NCBI GenBank assembly: GCA_963771845.1
Contig: CAVYVC010000030.1
Span: 1-64,000, forward strand
Direction: 5' to 3'
Origin: VAZQ01 sp963771845
GTDB lineage: Bacteria > Pseudomonadota > Alphaproteobacteria > Rhizobiales > Xanthobacteraceae
DNA length: 64,000 nt
Shown here: positions 33,991-43,393 of the stretch, piece by piece
Layout of the letters: every line of letters starts with the position of its first letter
Numbering within the stretch: the first letter of the stretch is position 1
Made by a program: the position numbers and the translations under genes
Notes under the pieces: model-generated
Told to the model about the DNA's origin: nothing
The model's input: only the letters and a program-made list of their open reading frames with translations
The model's database searches: none

Positions 33991-36900
33991 CTAATCGAAC
34001 CGCCCGGCGGCGTGAGCGAGCAAAGTATAGACTTTGCCGGTTTCCGAGGTGAGATAGGTCCGCGCGACCACCTGGCCGCGGTCGTCCCTCGAGACTTCCT
34101 CGAGCAGCCGCTCGAACTCGCCAATATAGCGATCGACTGTCCGCATAAAATCCCGGTCGGAGCGGTATTTTCTGCGAATCTCCTCGAACGCCTTCTGGCC
34201 TTGATTGGTATAGAGCTTGCGTGAGAACACGTTGCGCTCACCACGATTATAACGATCCCATAGCTCGGCGGCGGCCTCGTGATCGATCAGCCGTGCAATA
34301 TCGACTGCCAGCGAATCGAGCGAGTCGATGGTGCTTCGTTCACCGGTGCTCCGCTCGGCTCGCGGTGCTTCCGACACCGTTTCGCGCGGCGGCTGCTCCC
34401 GCATTGTCGGCGGTGGCTCTCGCGCAGGAGCGTCTGCTTCCTGGGAGGCACGCGTGAGCAGCTCCGAGAGCCAGCCCGTGCGCCCTCCAGCCGCACCTTG
34501 ACCGGGGCTGAGCGAGGGCGCTTCCCCACGCCGGGACGTCATCGGCGGCGCGGTCATTCCCGTGATGTCCGCGCGGGGGCGGTCGCCGCGCGAGCCGCCA
34601 TTGGTGAGCGGCGGCTCATCACGCACGCCACGGCGCGGGGCCGCCTCCGCGGGCTCCTCGCGCATGACACGGCGCGGTGCGACTTCTGCGGGCTCGGCGC
34701 GCCGGTACGCCGGCTCGACTGCGTCGATGCCGCGGCCGTGACGAGCGACGATGCGGTTGAGCTCCGCCAATGCCTCGATCTGGTCGACAATGACGCGGCG
34801 CATTTGCGCGGCGCTGTCGGCAGTCTCCTGTGGCAATTCGAGAATGCCGCGGCGCAGCTCGGCGCGGGTTGTCTCCAGCTCCTGCTGCATGTCGGCCGCC
34901 ATGCGTTTCAATCCCGCGATCACATCTGCGAAGCGCTGCGCCGCCTGTGCGAACATCGCGTTCGTTTCCTCGCTTGCCTGCTCGTAGATCTCATGCATGG
35001 CCTGCGCCATGCGGTTGCGCTCTTCCTCGGCATTGGTCCGAATGGCGTCGAAATTATCGGCGATTGCCTGCGCCCCGCCGGTGGTGGCATCGGCAGTGAG
35101 CCGCGCGATCTCGCGCGCGCGCTCGGCAGCACCTTCGAGCGACTGATCGAGCACGCCGGTAAAGCGAGTGAGGCGCTGTTCGAGATCGTTGCTCTTCTCC
35201 TCAAGCGTGGCAACCAGTTGATCGAGCACGCCGCGGCGTTCGGCGAGCGTGCCTTCCGTGCGCCGGTTGCTGTTATCGATGAGCGCGACGGCCTCGGCCA
35301 GCGATCGTCCGTGCGCATCGAATTGGCCTGCGAGCTGCGTGAGATCGGTGATCGTCTGCGTGGCCATGGCCTGGAAGCCGGTAATGTTGCGCTCGACCTC
35401 GCTGTTGGCCGCGCCGGTTTTTTGCGCAACCTGGTTCATGGCCGCCACGAAATCGGAAACCCGCGTGACGAGCGTGCTTTCGATCTCGCTCATGTTCTCA
35501 TGCGCGCCGCTCAACACCTCCTGGAGTAGAATATTGGCCTCGCGCAGGCGCTCGAACAGCGCGGTGGTATCCGACCGCAGCATGTTCTGTGTCTCGAGGA
35601 TCTCGGATACCGCAGACGAGGCGCTCTGCTTGGACTGCTCGACTGCGGCCTGTGTCGATTCCTGCAGCTCGCGCAAGGTGCGCGCGATCGTCTTGGATGC
35701 GCTTTGGGTCGCCATTTCGGCCGTCTCGCGCAGCTCCCTGATCGAGCGGGCAAGCGCCTCGCTGGTCTGCTCCGTGGCGGTATCGTGGTTGGTCTTGAGG
35801 TTCTGCAGCGACTGATTGACCGCGCCGGTCGCGTTGGCGCTTGCCTCGTTGATCAGGCGGGCAATCTGCTCGCTGTTGTCCATCATGGTCTGCGTGAAGG
35901 TGAAGCCCTTCGCCTCGATCGCCTTGACCGCATGATCGGTCACGCGGGCGACCTCGCTTGCGAACTCCTGGCTCTTGGAGGTCAGGGCGCTCAGAAGTCC
36001 GCTCGACCTGTCGTCGACGATGCGCGTCATCTCGGCCGCGCGTTGGCTCACCGCGGTCGAAATCTCGTCCGCCTTGCCGACGAAGGTTCGCGCCACCTCC
36101 GCGCTTACGGCGAGCAGGGTGCGTTCCACTTCGCTTGCATTCTGCTTGAGCACGTTGCTCACCCCCGTCGACATGCCGCTGATCAGGCGCTCCGCGTCGT
36201 GGGTGCTCGACCGGATGGCTGTCGTGGTGGTGGTCGTGATCTCGCCCAGCAATCGTTCCGCTTCGCTGGTGTCGGACTTGATCGCTTCGATCAACTGCTG
36301 CAACCGGTTGCCGATCAGGTTGGAGGCGGACGTCGTCAGATTGCCGATCGAGCGCTCGGTTTCGCTGGTGGTGGCTTTGATCGTGCTGTTGAATTGCGCG
36401 ATCCGCCCGTCAATGAGATCGGCCGCGGTCCTGGTGAGCTGCTCAAGCGACTGCACCGCCTCTCCGGCGCTCTTGCTGATGGTGCCACTGAGATGCTCGG
36501 TGCGCGAGACCAGAAGGTCGGCGGCAGACTGGCTGCGGGTCTCGAGGTCCTTGGCCACGGCCTCGGCGCGTCCGATCAGAAGCTCCTCGAAACGGCCGAT
36601 GCGCGTGTCAAGCCCGTCGGCGACTTCCATGGCATGGACGCCGAGCGCCTTGTCGATGTCGTCGATCTTGGTGGCGAGATTCTCGGCAAGCTTCGCGCCG
36701 CGCACATTGATGACGGTGGTCACGTCCGCAATGCGTTTGTCGAGGGCGCCAACGACCTCCTTGCCCCCCTCCGCCATGGTCTTGGCAATATCCATGACGC
36801 GCGAGCCGAGCGCGTCATTGAGCGTCTGAACTCGGCCATCGAGCGCGTCACGCAGGCGCGTGAACTGCTGATCGAGGCTGGCCGTGACCTCGGCGGACTT

Positions 36901-38685
36901 GGTGGTCACGCGGGTATCGAAATTGTCGAGGTAATCGCGCATCGCACTTGAAATATCCTGCGTGCGCTCGCCAAGCCGCTCGACCATTTCCCCGCCGTAG
37001 GTCTTCACCGTGCGGTCGAATTCGGCCAGATGGCGTGTAATCAGGTTGCCAAGCGTCGTCGAATCTCGCGCGATCCGCTCGGCAAGCTCGGCGCCACCGT
37101 GGTTGAACATATCCTCGAACGATTGCAGGCGTGCCGCGAGCATCTCACGCACCGCATCGCCGCGGTTGCCGATCACGCCGCCAAGCGATTCCACGCTGTC
37201 CTGGAACTGCTCGGTCACGTGCTCGCTCCGCTGCACAATGGCGTCGGTGATGCGCGAGCCCGTCTGCTCCAGCTTGGATACGACGTCGCCGCCGCGCAGG
37301 CTCAGATCGAGCACAAGGGAATCACCCGTGTTCTTCAGCGTTGTGTTCACTTCCTCGATGCGCCCCGAGATGGTCTCGGCCAGCTGATTTCCCGTATCGA
37401 TCACAAGATCGGTCATCTCCTGGGAACGATTGCCCATCATTTCCAGGATCGCCGCGGATTTCTGCGCAAACTGTTCGGTGACGCGGTCAAGCCGCATCGA
37501 CATCATGTGCTGAAGATTGGCGGTAATCTCGGTGAACTCATCCCCGATATGGTCAGTCTTGAAATTCAAGGTCGAGGTTAGCCGGTCGCTTGCCCCCGCG
37601 ATGGCCTGCGATGTGTCCTGGCTGGTCGCTTCAAGCCGCTCGAGCAGATCTCCACCGCGCTCGCCGAGCGTGTGGATCATATTCTCCCCGGCCTGCTCAA
37701 GCGCGCGCGTGATGTGCTCGCTCTTTTCTGCCAGCGCGTGCGTGATCCTGCGCGAGGCGTCATTGACCTGCTCGGCCACGAGCTCGCTGATCTGGGAAAT
37801 GTCGTGGCTCAGATCGAGATGGACGCTGTTGATAGCGTCCCTGATCTGGCCGGCCTGGCTGACGAGGGTGTCGCGCTGGCTGCCCAGATCCTGGAGCAGG
37901 CCACGAATGCGGACCTCGTTGTCGTTATAGGCGTGTTCGAGCGCGGAGACTTCATTCGAGACCAACGTCTCGAGCTCGGCGGCGCGTGCCAAGGCGCGCT
38001 CAACCCCGTCGCCCATGGCGGCAACTTCGCGCCGGATCGCCTGACCCACCGTGACAATCAATTCGCGCGCAATCGTCTCGGGTTCGGCCAAGCGCATGGC
38101 GACCTCGGCCATGGACTGGGTGATGAGCCGAAGCTCCTGCGAGCGCCACGCCATGTGCGCGAGCACGTAAAAGAAGATGATCGGGGCGAGAAATATCGCG
38201 CCGAGCACGGCAAGCACCGGGGCGGAGAGCCCCGTCGGGGAAAGCGCCGCCTGCAATTCCGGCAGGTACATCCAGCCGAGCAGGAGTCCGGCGAAGACCC
38301 ACACGACCGCAAACACGGTTGCGATCAGGTAGGAGATCCTTGCGGGACGGCGCTGAAGGCTGCGCAGAATCTGGCCGATGGATTCGCGGTCGTCGTTCGC
38401 CGGCCGGCGCGCCAGCCCCGAAATCTCTGCGGCGGAAGCCTCAGCGGGTGCGGCAGGCGCTGCCGCGCGCCATGGCGCTTCGGAGCCCGCCTCGGCGTCC
38501 GGGGCAGCAGGACGCGCTTTTCGCCACGGCGGCACGGCCATGCCCTCCTCGGCGAGGATGTCTTCGACTGGGGGCGGCGATGGAGCTTCCGGCGCCGGCT
38601 CGGGATCCCGTATGGAAAGCGCGTCCTGGATAGCGGAGAGCGCTGCTTCGGTCGGATCCTTGATCTTCCTGGGGGTATTAGCCAT
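33991..38685 (-). CDS. Giant membrane-anchored coiled-coil protein, 1564 residues (TipN-like candidate)
   Basis: Residues 1-115 are Pro/Ala-rich and cytoplasmic. Two close transmembrane helices follow (about 118-140 and 154-178), joined by a short PELQAALSPTGLSAP loop. From about 180 to 1330 the chain is almost entirely helical, with repeated short segments of the form RIxxFEELxxxRxExV and DLxxRGGDVVSKLEQTGSRI. After a Pro/Arg-rich linker (about 1330-1450) comes a folded end: DIARLIDHEAAAELWDRYNR, QGQKAFEEIRRKYRSDRDFM and TGKVYTLLAHAAGRFD. This layout (two N-terminal TMs, then a very long coiled coil) is that of the Caulobacter pole-marking protein TipN. Homology is inference. A CtrA-type box lies 187 bases upstream. 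Confidence 0.85.
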   Translation of the reverse strand: MANTPRKIKDPTEAALSAIQDALSIRDPEPAPEAPSPPPVEDILAEEGMAVPPWRKARPAAPDAEAGSEAPWRAAAPAAPAEASAAEISGLARRPANDDRESIGQILRSLQRRPARISYLIATVFAVVWVFAGLLLGWMYLPELQAALSPTGLSAPVLAVLGAIFLAPIIFFYVLAHMAWRSQELRLITQSMAEVAMRLAEPETIARELIVTVGQAIRREVAAMGDGVERALARAAELETLVSNEVSALEHAYNDNEVRIRGLLQDLGSQRDTLVSQAGQIRDAINSVHLDLSHDISQISELVAEQVNDASRRITHALAEKSEHITRALEQAGENMIHTLGERGGDLLERLEATSQDTSQAIAGASDRLTSTLNFKTDHIGDEFTEITANLQHMMSMRLDRVTEQFAQKSAAILEMMGNRSQEMTDLVIDTGNQLAETISGRIEEVNTTLKNTGDSLVLDLSLRGGDVVSKLEQTGSRITDAIVQRSEHVTEQFQDSVESLGGVIGNRGDAVREMLAARLQSFEDMFNHGGAELAERIARDSTTLGNLITRHLAEFDRTVKTYGGEMVERLGERTQDISSAMRDYLDNFDTRVTTKSAEVTASLDQQFTRLRDALDGRVQTLNDALGSRVMDIAKTMAEGGKEVVGALDKRIADVTTVINVRGAKLAENLATKIDDIDKALGVHAMEVADGLDTRIGRFEELLIGRAEAVAKDLETRSQSAADLLVSRTEHLSGTISKSAGEAVQSLEQLTRTAADLIDGRIAQFNSTIKATTSETERSIGNLTTSASNLIGNRLQQLIEAIKSDTSEAERLLGEITTTTTTAIRSSTHDAERLISGMSTGVSNVLKQNASEVERTLLAVSAEVARTFVGKADEISTAVSQRAAEMTRIVDDRSSGLLSALTSKSQEFASEVARVTDHAVKAIEAKGFTFTQTMMDNSEQIARLINEASANATGAVNQSLQNLKTNHDTATEQTSEALARSIRELRETAEMATQSASKTIARTLRELQESTQAAVEQSKQSASSAVSEILETQNMLRSDTTALFERLREANILLQEVLSGAHENMSEIESTLVTRVSDFVAAMNQVAQKTGAANSEVERNITGFQAMATQTITDLTQLAGQFDAHGRSLAEAVALIDNSNRRTEGTLAERRGVLDQLVATLEEKSNDLEQRLTRFTGVLDQSLEGAAERAREIARLTADATTGGAQAIADNFDAIRTNAEEERNRMAQAMHEIYEQASEETNAMFAQAAQRFADVIAGLKRMAADMQQELETTRAELRRGILELPQETADSAAQMRRVIVDQIEALAELNRIVARHGRGIDAVEPAYRRAEPAEVAPRRVMREEPAEAAPRRGVRDEPPLTNGGSRGDRPRADITGMTAPPMTSRRGEAPSLSPGQGAAGGRTGWLSELLTRASQEADAPAREPPPTMREQPPRETVSEAPRAERSTGERSTIDSLDSLAVDIARLIDHEAAAELWDRYNRGERNVFSRKLYTNQGQKAFEEIRRKYRSDRDFMRTVDRYIGEFERLLEEVSRDDRGQVVARTYLTSETGKVYTLLAHAAGRFD

Positions 38686-39167
38686 CTGGGTCGTCGCCTC
38701 GTACTACGCTGAACCACGGCCGCGCCAGGAATGGTCCTGTGCGCGCCACGAGCGCGTTGGCCAAAGATCGCCGTCGGGTCCCCCTCGGGCAGCCGGCAGT
38801 AACGCGCCGCACGGACCTTTAACTGCCGCTCGCCTATCCTATCGGCTTGTCAAACCGAAGAAAACGGCTTGTTAAGGTCTCTTTAATCATCGTTAACGAT
38901 GCCCCCAGATAGGTTAGAGCACCGCCCGGGCGGAACGGCAATGTCCTTTCCGTGCGCTGGTGAAAATTCTCGCGTCATATTGCGGCCGCCATGCGGCCAA
39001 CGGGGTGGAAAAGGCTGCTTTATCCGGCTCGATCAGCCATCCAGGGAAGCGGCCACTGCGCGCTGGGGTCCACGAGGTTCCCTGGCCCTTACCGCCGGTG
39101 TTTACCCGGCGTTGGTGGTTATGGCCGAACGTACCTCAACCGCCGCCACAAGCCAGGTTTCTCCTCC
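38686..39167. other. Intergenic region of 482 bases between the coiled-coil and Hpt genes
   Basis: No gene seen. It holds the CtrA-type boxes at 38872-38896 and GC-rich stretches with gccgccatgcggcc near 38984. It must carry promoters for both divergent genes. Confidence 0.6.
38872..38896. promoter_or_regulatory. CtrA-type boxes TTAA-N7-TTAA
   Basis: ttaa at 38872-38875 and 38883-38886 are separated by exactly seven bases, the consensus for the alphaproteobacterial cell-cycle regulator CtrA. A third ttaa at 38893-38896 lies six bases further on. The site is 187 bases from the coiled-coil gene start and about 270 from the Hpt gene start. Confidence 0.65.
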
Positions 39168-39611
39168 ATGATCCAGGGCACTGCAAAGCCGACTGTCCAC
39201 TCGCCAGCCAACGATCTCCTGGAACGAGAGCTGGGCTCTTCAGCTTGCGGTCACGGTGCCAGCGAAGCAAGACGCGACGGCGACTCGATTATCGATCTCG
39301 CGCACCTTGCGCGCATGACCATGGGTGAGAAACGTCTGGAGACCGAGGTGCTCGCCTTGTTCGACCGGCAGGCCGGCATGCTCTTGGCACGCATGAAAGG
39401 AGCGCCGCCCAAGGCGGCCGCGGCTCTTGCCCATACGCTCGCAGGTTCTGCGTGCGGCATAGGCGCTTGGGAAGTGGCGAGAGCGGCGCAGAAGGTTGAA
39501 CTGGCGGCTCAGGGCTCGTTCCGCGCCGAAACTGCGAGCGCGGTTTACGCGCTGGGACGCGTCGTCGCCCGGGCACAGGCTGCAATCAAAGAGTTGCTCG
39601 GGACAAACTGA
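39168..39611 (+). CDS. Hpt (histidine phosphotransfer) domain protein
   Basis: A 147-residue cytoplasmic protein. The N-terminal 45 residues are unstructured; then DLAHLARMTMGEKRLETEVLALF and LLARMKGAPPKAAAALAHTLAGSACGIGAWEVA form the helical bundle. The phosphoryl-accepting His is His89 in AHTLAGSA. The Lys normally three residues after it (H-x-x-K-G-S) is Ala92 here. Hpt proteins relay phosphate between response regulators in multistep phosphorelays. It lies downstream of CtrA-type boxes and divergent from the giant coiled-coil gene, so a cell-cycle or polarity relay is an attractive guess. Confidence 0.85.
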   Translation: MIQGTAKPTVHSPANDLLERELGSSACGHGASEARRDGDSIIDLAHLARMTMGEKRLETEVLALFDRQAGMLLARMKGAPPKAAAALAHTLAGSACGIGAWEVARAAQKVELAAQGSFRAETASAVYALGRVVARAQAAIKELLGTN

Positions 39612-39766
39612 GCGTTGATGCGCCAGAGCAGGTGTTCTGTCTGGCGCGCCGTCGAGCGAGCCGCTATACGAACCTCGATCGGTTGAGAGATTCCAAGACC
39701 CAAACATGTTGCGCGGCCCGATTGGGTTGTGAGAGCGCGATCCAAGTCCCGCTATTCTCGCCTGCC

Positions 39767-40087
39767 ATGCCGAAGATCACCTATATCGATCACCAAGGGA
39801 CCACGCGCACGGCCGAGGGAGAGCTCGGATCGACCGTGATGGAGACCGCAATCAAGAACGCAATCCCAGGGATCGAGGCGGAATGCGGTGGCGCGTGCGC
39901 CTGTGCCACCTGCCATGTCTATATCGAGGAAGCCTGGCGGGCGGCGGTGGGCGAGCCATCGCCCATGGAGCAGGACATGCTCGATTTCGGCTATGACGTG
40001 CGGCTCAATTCGCGGCTCTCCTGCCAGATCAAGGTCGTCGCTGAGCTCGATGGGCTCGTTGTGCGCACGCCCGAGCGCCAAGCTTAA
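39767..40087 (+). CDS. [2Fe-2S] ferredoxin, adrenodoxin/putidaredoxin type
   Basis: A 106-residue electron carrier. ATG 39767 gives MPKITYIDHQGTTRTAEGEL. The cluster ligands are in EAECGGACACATCHVYI (C-x5-C-x2-C) with the fourth Cys in SRLSCQIKV, as in the ferredoxins that feed P450s and Rieske oxygenases. The MEQDMLDFGYDVRLNSRLSC stretch is strongly conserved in this group. It is 29 bases upstream of a ferredoxin-NAD(P) reductase gene, so the pair is one electron-transfer operon. Confidence 0.93.
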   Translation: MPKITYIDHQGTTRTAEGELGSTVMETAIKNAIPGIEAECGGACACATCHVYIEEAWRAAVGEPSPMEQDMLDFGYDVRLNSRLSCQIKVVAELDGLVVRTPERQA

Positions 40088-40116
40088 AACGAAACGGCGT
40101 CTCGCACGACTTAAGC

Positions 40117-41148
40117 ATGAGCGAAACCATTAAAACCGACGTGCTCATTATCGGCGCCGGGCCGTGCGGTCTGTTCGCGATCTTCGAGCTTGGGCTGCTC
40201 GACATGAAGGCGCACGTCGTCGACATACTGGACAAGATCGGTGGCCAGTGCGCCGAGCTTTACCCGGAAAAGCCGATCTACGACATTCCCGGCATTCCCT
40301 ACATTACCGGGCAGGGCATCTGCGATGCATTGATGGCGCAGATAAAACCGTTCGGCGCGAGTTTTCACTTGCAGGAGATGGTGGAGACGATCGAGAAGAT
40401 CGGCGATCCGCTGTTCCGTGTCACCACAGATCGCGGCAGAATTTTTGAGATCAAGGTCATTCTGGTGGCGGCCGGCGGAGGGTCATTCCAGCCCAAGCGT
40501 CCGCCCATCCCCGCCATCGAGGCCTACGAGAACACGTCCGTGTTCTATTCCGTGCGCCAGATGGAAGCTTTTCGGGACAAGCGCCTGCTTATTGTCGGCG
40601 GCGGCGATTCGGCGCTGGACTGGACGCTCAACCTAGCGCCGGTCGCGAGCCATCTCACGCTCCTGCACCGACGCAGCGACTTTCGAGCCGCGCCTGACAG
40701 TGTCAACAAGATGATGACTCTGGTTGGAGAGGGGAAAATCGATTTTGTGCTCGGGCAAGTCTCGGCCCTGCAAGGTGAAGCGGGTCAAGTCGCGAAAGCC
40801 ATTGTCAAGCGCAACGACGGCTCAACGTTTGAAATTGCCTGCGATGCGCTGCTGCCTTTTTTCGGCCTCACCATGAAGCTCGGCCCGGTGGCGAACTGGG
40901 GCATGGAGATGAAGGACGGCGAATATATTGTGGTGAATACGGCAAACTTCGAATCAAGCGTGCCCGGCATTTTCGCGATCGGCGACATCAACTGGTATCC
41001 AGGAAAGCTCAAGCTTATTTTGTCCGGTTTTCACGAAGGTGCGCTGATGGCGCAGAAGGCGCACCGCTACGTGTATCCCGACAAACGACTGATCTTTCAG
41101 TACACGACATCGTCCACGAGCCTGCAGAAGAAGCTCGGAGTGGCGTGA
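40117..41148 (+). CDS. Ferredoxin-NAD(P) reductase, thioredoxin-reductase-like type
   Basis: A 343-residue FAD enzyme. The FAD Rossmann motif is VLIIGAGPCGLFAIFELG near the N terminus and KIGGQCAELYPEKPIYDIPGIP follows; the NAD(P) motif is LLIVGGGDSALDWTLNLA at about residues 150-167. The redox CxxC of thioredoxin reductases is absent. The C terminus FAIGDINWYPGKLKLILSGFHEG and YTTSSTSLQKKLGV matches the YumC/FNR2 group. It starts 29 bases after the ferredoxin stop, which names its partner. Confidence 0.93.
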   Translation: MSETIKTDVLIIGAGPCGLFAIFELGLLDMKAHVVDILDKIGGQCAELYPEKPIYDIPGIPYITGQGICDALMAQIKPFGASFHLQEMVETIEKIGDPLFRVTTDRGRIFEIKVILVAAGGGSFQPKRPPIPAIEAYENTSVFYSVRQMEAFRDKRLLIVGGGDSALDWTLNLAPVASHLTLLHRRSDFRAAPDSVNKMMTLVGEGKIDFVLGQVSALQGEAGQVAKAIVKRNDGSTFEIACDALLPFFGLTMKLGPVANWGMEMKDGEYIVVNTANFESSVPGIFAIGDINWYPGKLKLILSGFHEGALMAQKAHRYVYPDKRLIFQYTTSSTSLQKKLGVA

Positions 41149-41173
41149 CTGCGAAGAGCGGCCTGCCGCTCGA

Positions 41174-43150
41174 TTAGCGTGTGGCCGCGGGAGGTGGCGG
41201 CGCGAGCAGCTGCGGCGCGGGTAACGGTTCGGTGCGGACAGCACCAGTGCGGCCGGCAAGGCCCAGCGCTTCATGCATCGCAGGCAGAGCTGCATCCGCC
41301 ATTGCGGCATGACCCTCGGCGGTCGGATGGACAGCTCCCCCGTAGACCGCGGCCAATATGCCCCAGATGGCATCATGCAGATCGCTCGGCTGCAAGATGA
41401 ACGGAAGACCCTCGGGGTAGGTCATGGCCGTAAGATAACTATCATTTGCGGTTCGAATCCAGCGTGCCCGGGAGGCGTAGGGACGAAATTCACTGGCGGG
41501 ATATCCGCATGACATCGGATCAACCGCTGCTCGCGTCAGTCCGCTGCGAAACGCTTCGTCATGTCCGTGGAGGCAGTCCCGATCAAAGGCGGGATCCTCA
41601 TTGGAGCGAGCGCAAGTGCCGTGCGACGCAAACGCCGCCTGGTGTGCGTCGACGAAAGTCATGGCTTCGGTTGCGGGATCGCGACAGTTGCGGCGATCCT
41701 CGCAGCGCGCCAGTGCTTTCATGCGTGGCAGGAAGCGCTGCGAGACAAATTCAGAAGCGCGGCGCAGCCGCTCGCCGTCCGCGCTAAAAGCAGGATGCAC
41801 GTCGAAACCATCGCGCCCGCCGGGGCAAGTCGTATTCGGGCCGGCGAGGGCCGGATTGGCATAGGTCACGTACACAACACGCGAAAGGTCGCCCGCCACA
41901 AAAGGTTTCAGAGCCGCACGCACTTTGGCAAAGTTGCCGGGCAACTCTTCATTCAGGATGCGCTGCGCCTCCTCGACCGAAGTGATTTTGCCGGCACGGG
42001 CGAGCAGGCTTCGCTCGGTGCTGGGCTCGACAATGACATTGGCCATCAGTCCGGAGAAGAGAACATCGTTGGCGCCTAAGGTCAGAAGAATGAGGTCAAG
42101 CGCGCGGTACGGGTTGTGGCGGCGCGCGGTCGCCATCACCTCCGCCAAATCGGCGACTTGTGCGCGAACGCTGCGCGCGCAAGGAGCCCCGGTGCCGGGA
42201 CTTGGACATTCGAGTATGCGCAGGCCGCCCAGAAAGCCGATGTCGACTGTTGCGCCCGAGCACGCGAGCGGGATGAACGTCACCGCGAGATGCGGGTTCT
42301 CGACCGCGAGCTCGAGCGCGGCGCGGGTCTGGTAACTGTAAAGGGAACGGTGACACGGTCCGCTCAACCAGCGCGCGCTCTGTCGCGCCCAGTCCTCGGT
42401 CCCGCTCTCGGTCGGCGTGGGTGCGCAGGACTTGTTCCCCGTGAAGCCTTCGCGCCCCGGCCGAAAATACTCGCTTTCGCCAAAACGTTTGAAGCAAAAG
42501 CCCTCATCTGAGAGACGAATGGCACGATCCGGATTGCCTTCGCCGGCCGCGATGGAGTTGCCCATTCCGGCGATGAGCACGTCGCGCACCTTGATTTCGC
42601 TGACCAGACGTTGCGCCGTCCCATCGGGCAGGGTCATGTCGACGCTCGCAATGGTCGTTCGGCCGAAGCGTGCCCTGGCCTTGATCTCTTCGTTGCAGCC
42701 GGCGTTCGCCGTGTGCGGCGAGCCTTCGCCGTCATCGAAGCTCCAGACGCATCCCTCGTTGGCCGGAATGGTTCCGGCGAGCGCCACGCCGATGCGATGA
42801 TCGCGCGGCGCCAAATAGACTTCGCGTTCGCCGTCGCGCTCACAGTATTCGAGGAGGCTGCCCGCGCGGTCGACGCACAGCCTCTCCACCACGTCGCGCG
42901 CCCATCCGCGGCCATCAGTTTCGCGCGCGAGGCGGCGTTCCGCGGCAAGCACGCCTTCGCCACGGGCAGCAGCGACGTGACGCTGAAAATCGGCCTCGTT
43001 ACGAAACAACCGAAAACGGTTCTTCACTTCCCATTCGATACGCGCAATTCCACCCGCTCTGGCTTCGGCGCGTGCCGGCTGGTGGCACCACGCGGACGCG
43101 AGCAGGGCGCCAGCCGTGACAATGATGGTCGCAAGGGAAAAACAGCGCAT
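41174..43150 (-). CDS. Large secreted SGNH/GDSL-family hydrolase
   Basis: A 658-residue exported protein. ATG 43150 gives the signal peptide MRCFSLATIIVTAGALLASA, cut near ARA. The SGNH blocks are visible: the nucleophile region GMGNSIAAGEGNPD (block I, with Ser replacing the GDS order), the Gly/Asn region ILLTLGANDVLFSGL, and the His block VHPTAEGHAAMADAAL near the C terminus. About 200 residues precede block I, reading like an extra N-terminal domain with WSFDDGEGSPHTANAGCNEE (PKD-like). It probably acts on an ester bond of a glycan or lipid; the substrate is unknown. It is convergent with the reductase gene. Confidence 0.82.
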   Translation of the reverse strand: MRCFSLATIIVTAGALLASAWCHQPARAEARAGGIARIEWEVKNRFRLFRNEADFQRHVAAARGEGVLAAERRLARETDGRGWARDVVERLCVDRAGSLLEYCERDGEREVYLAPRDHRIGVALAGTIPANEGCVWSFDDGEGSPHTANAGCNEEIKARARFGRTTIASVDMTLPDGTAQRLVSEIKVRDVLIAGMGNSIAAGEGNPDRAIRLSDEGFCFKRFGESEYFRPGREGFTGNKSCAPTPTESGTEDWARQSARWLSGPCHRSLYSYQTRAALELAVENPHLAVTFIPLACSGATVDIGFLGGLRILECPSPGTGAPCARSVRAQVADLAEVMATARRHNPYRALDLILLTLGANDVLFSGLMANVIVEPSTERSLLARAGKITSVEEAQRILNEELPGNFAKVRAALKPFVAGDLSRVVYVTYANPALAGPNTTCPGGRDGFDVHPAFSADGERLRRASEFVSQRFLPRMKALARCEDRRNCRDPATEAMTFVDAHQAAFASHGTCARSNEDPAFDRDCLHGHDEAFRSGLTRAAVDPMSCGYPASEFRPYASRARWIRTANDSYLTAMTYPEGLPFILQPSDLHDAIWGILAAVYGGAVHPTAEGHAAMADAALPAMHEALGLAGRTGAVRTEPLPAPQLLAPPPPAATR

Positions 43151-43295
43151 GCGGACAGCAGCGATCAATAGCTTGCCAATAGACCCGCAGGATGCGGCAG
43201 AAATGTGAGGCCTACGCCGCGACCCGTGGCTTCGCGACAACGGGATAGAATCGACCCCGTCCGATTTGCTAGGGTATTATCTGAAAACGTAGCTT

Positions 43296-43367
43296 CGTAG
43301 GCCGGATGAGCGAAGCGACATCCGGTAGCGTCCCTACCCACGTGCCGCTGCGCTCATCCGGGCTACG
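43296..43367. repeat. REP-like inverted repeat
   Basis: cgtaggccggatgagcg (43296-43312) and cgctcatccgggctacg (43351-43367) are inverse copies with one mismatch in 17, spaced by 38 bases. It lies in the leader between the SGNH hydrolase start and the first binding-protein gene of the Liv operon. Confidence 0.75.
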
Positions 43368-43393
43368 ATTGCTACCATTGCGGGAGGATCACG

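Noticed and set aside
34279..38712. Several 200-415-residue plus-strand frames opposite the giant coiled-coil gene
   Set aside because: They are antisense shadows of a biased helical sequence, with no start signals or family motifs.
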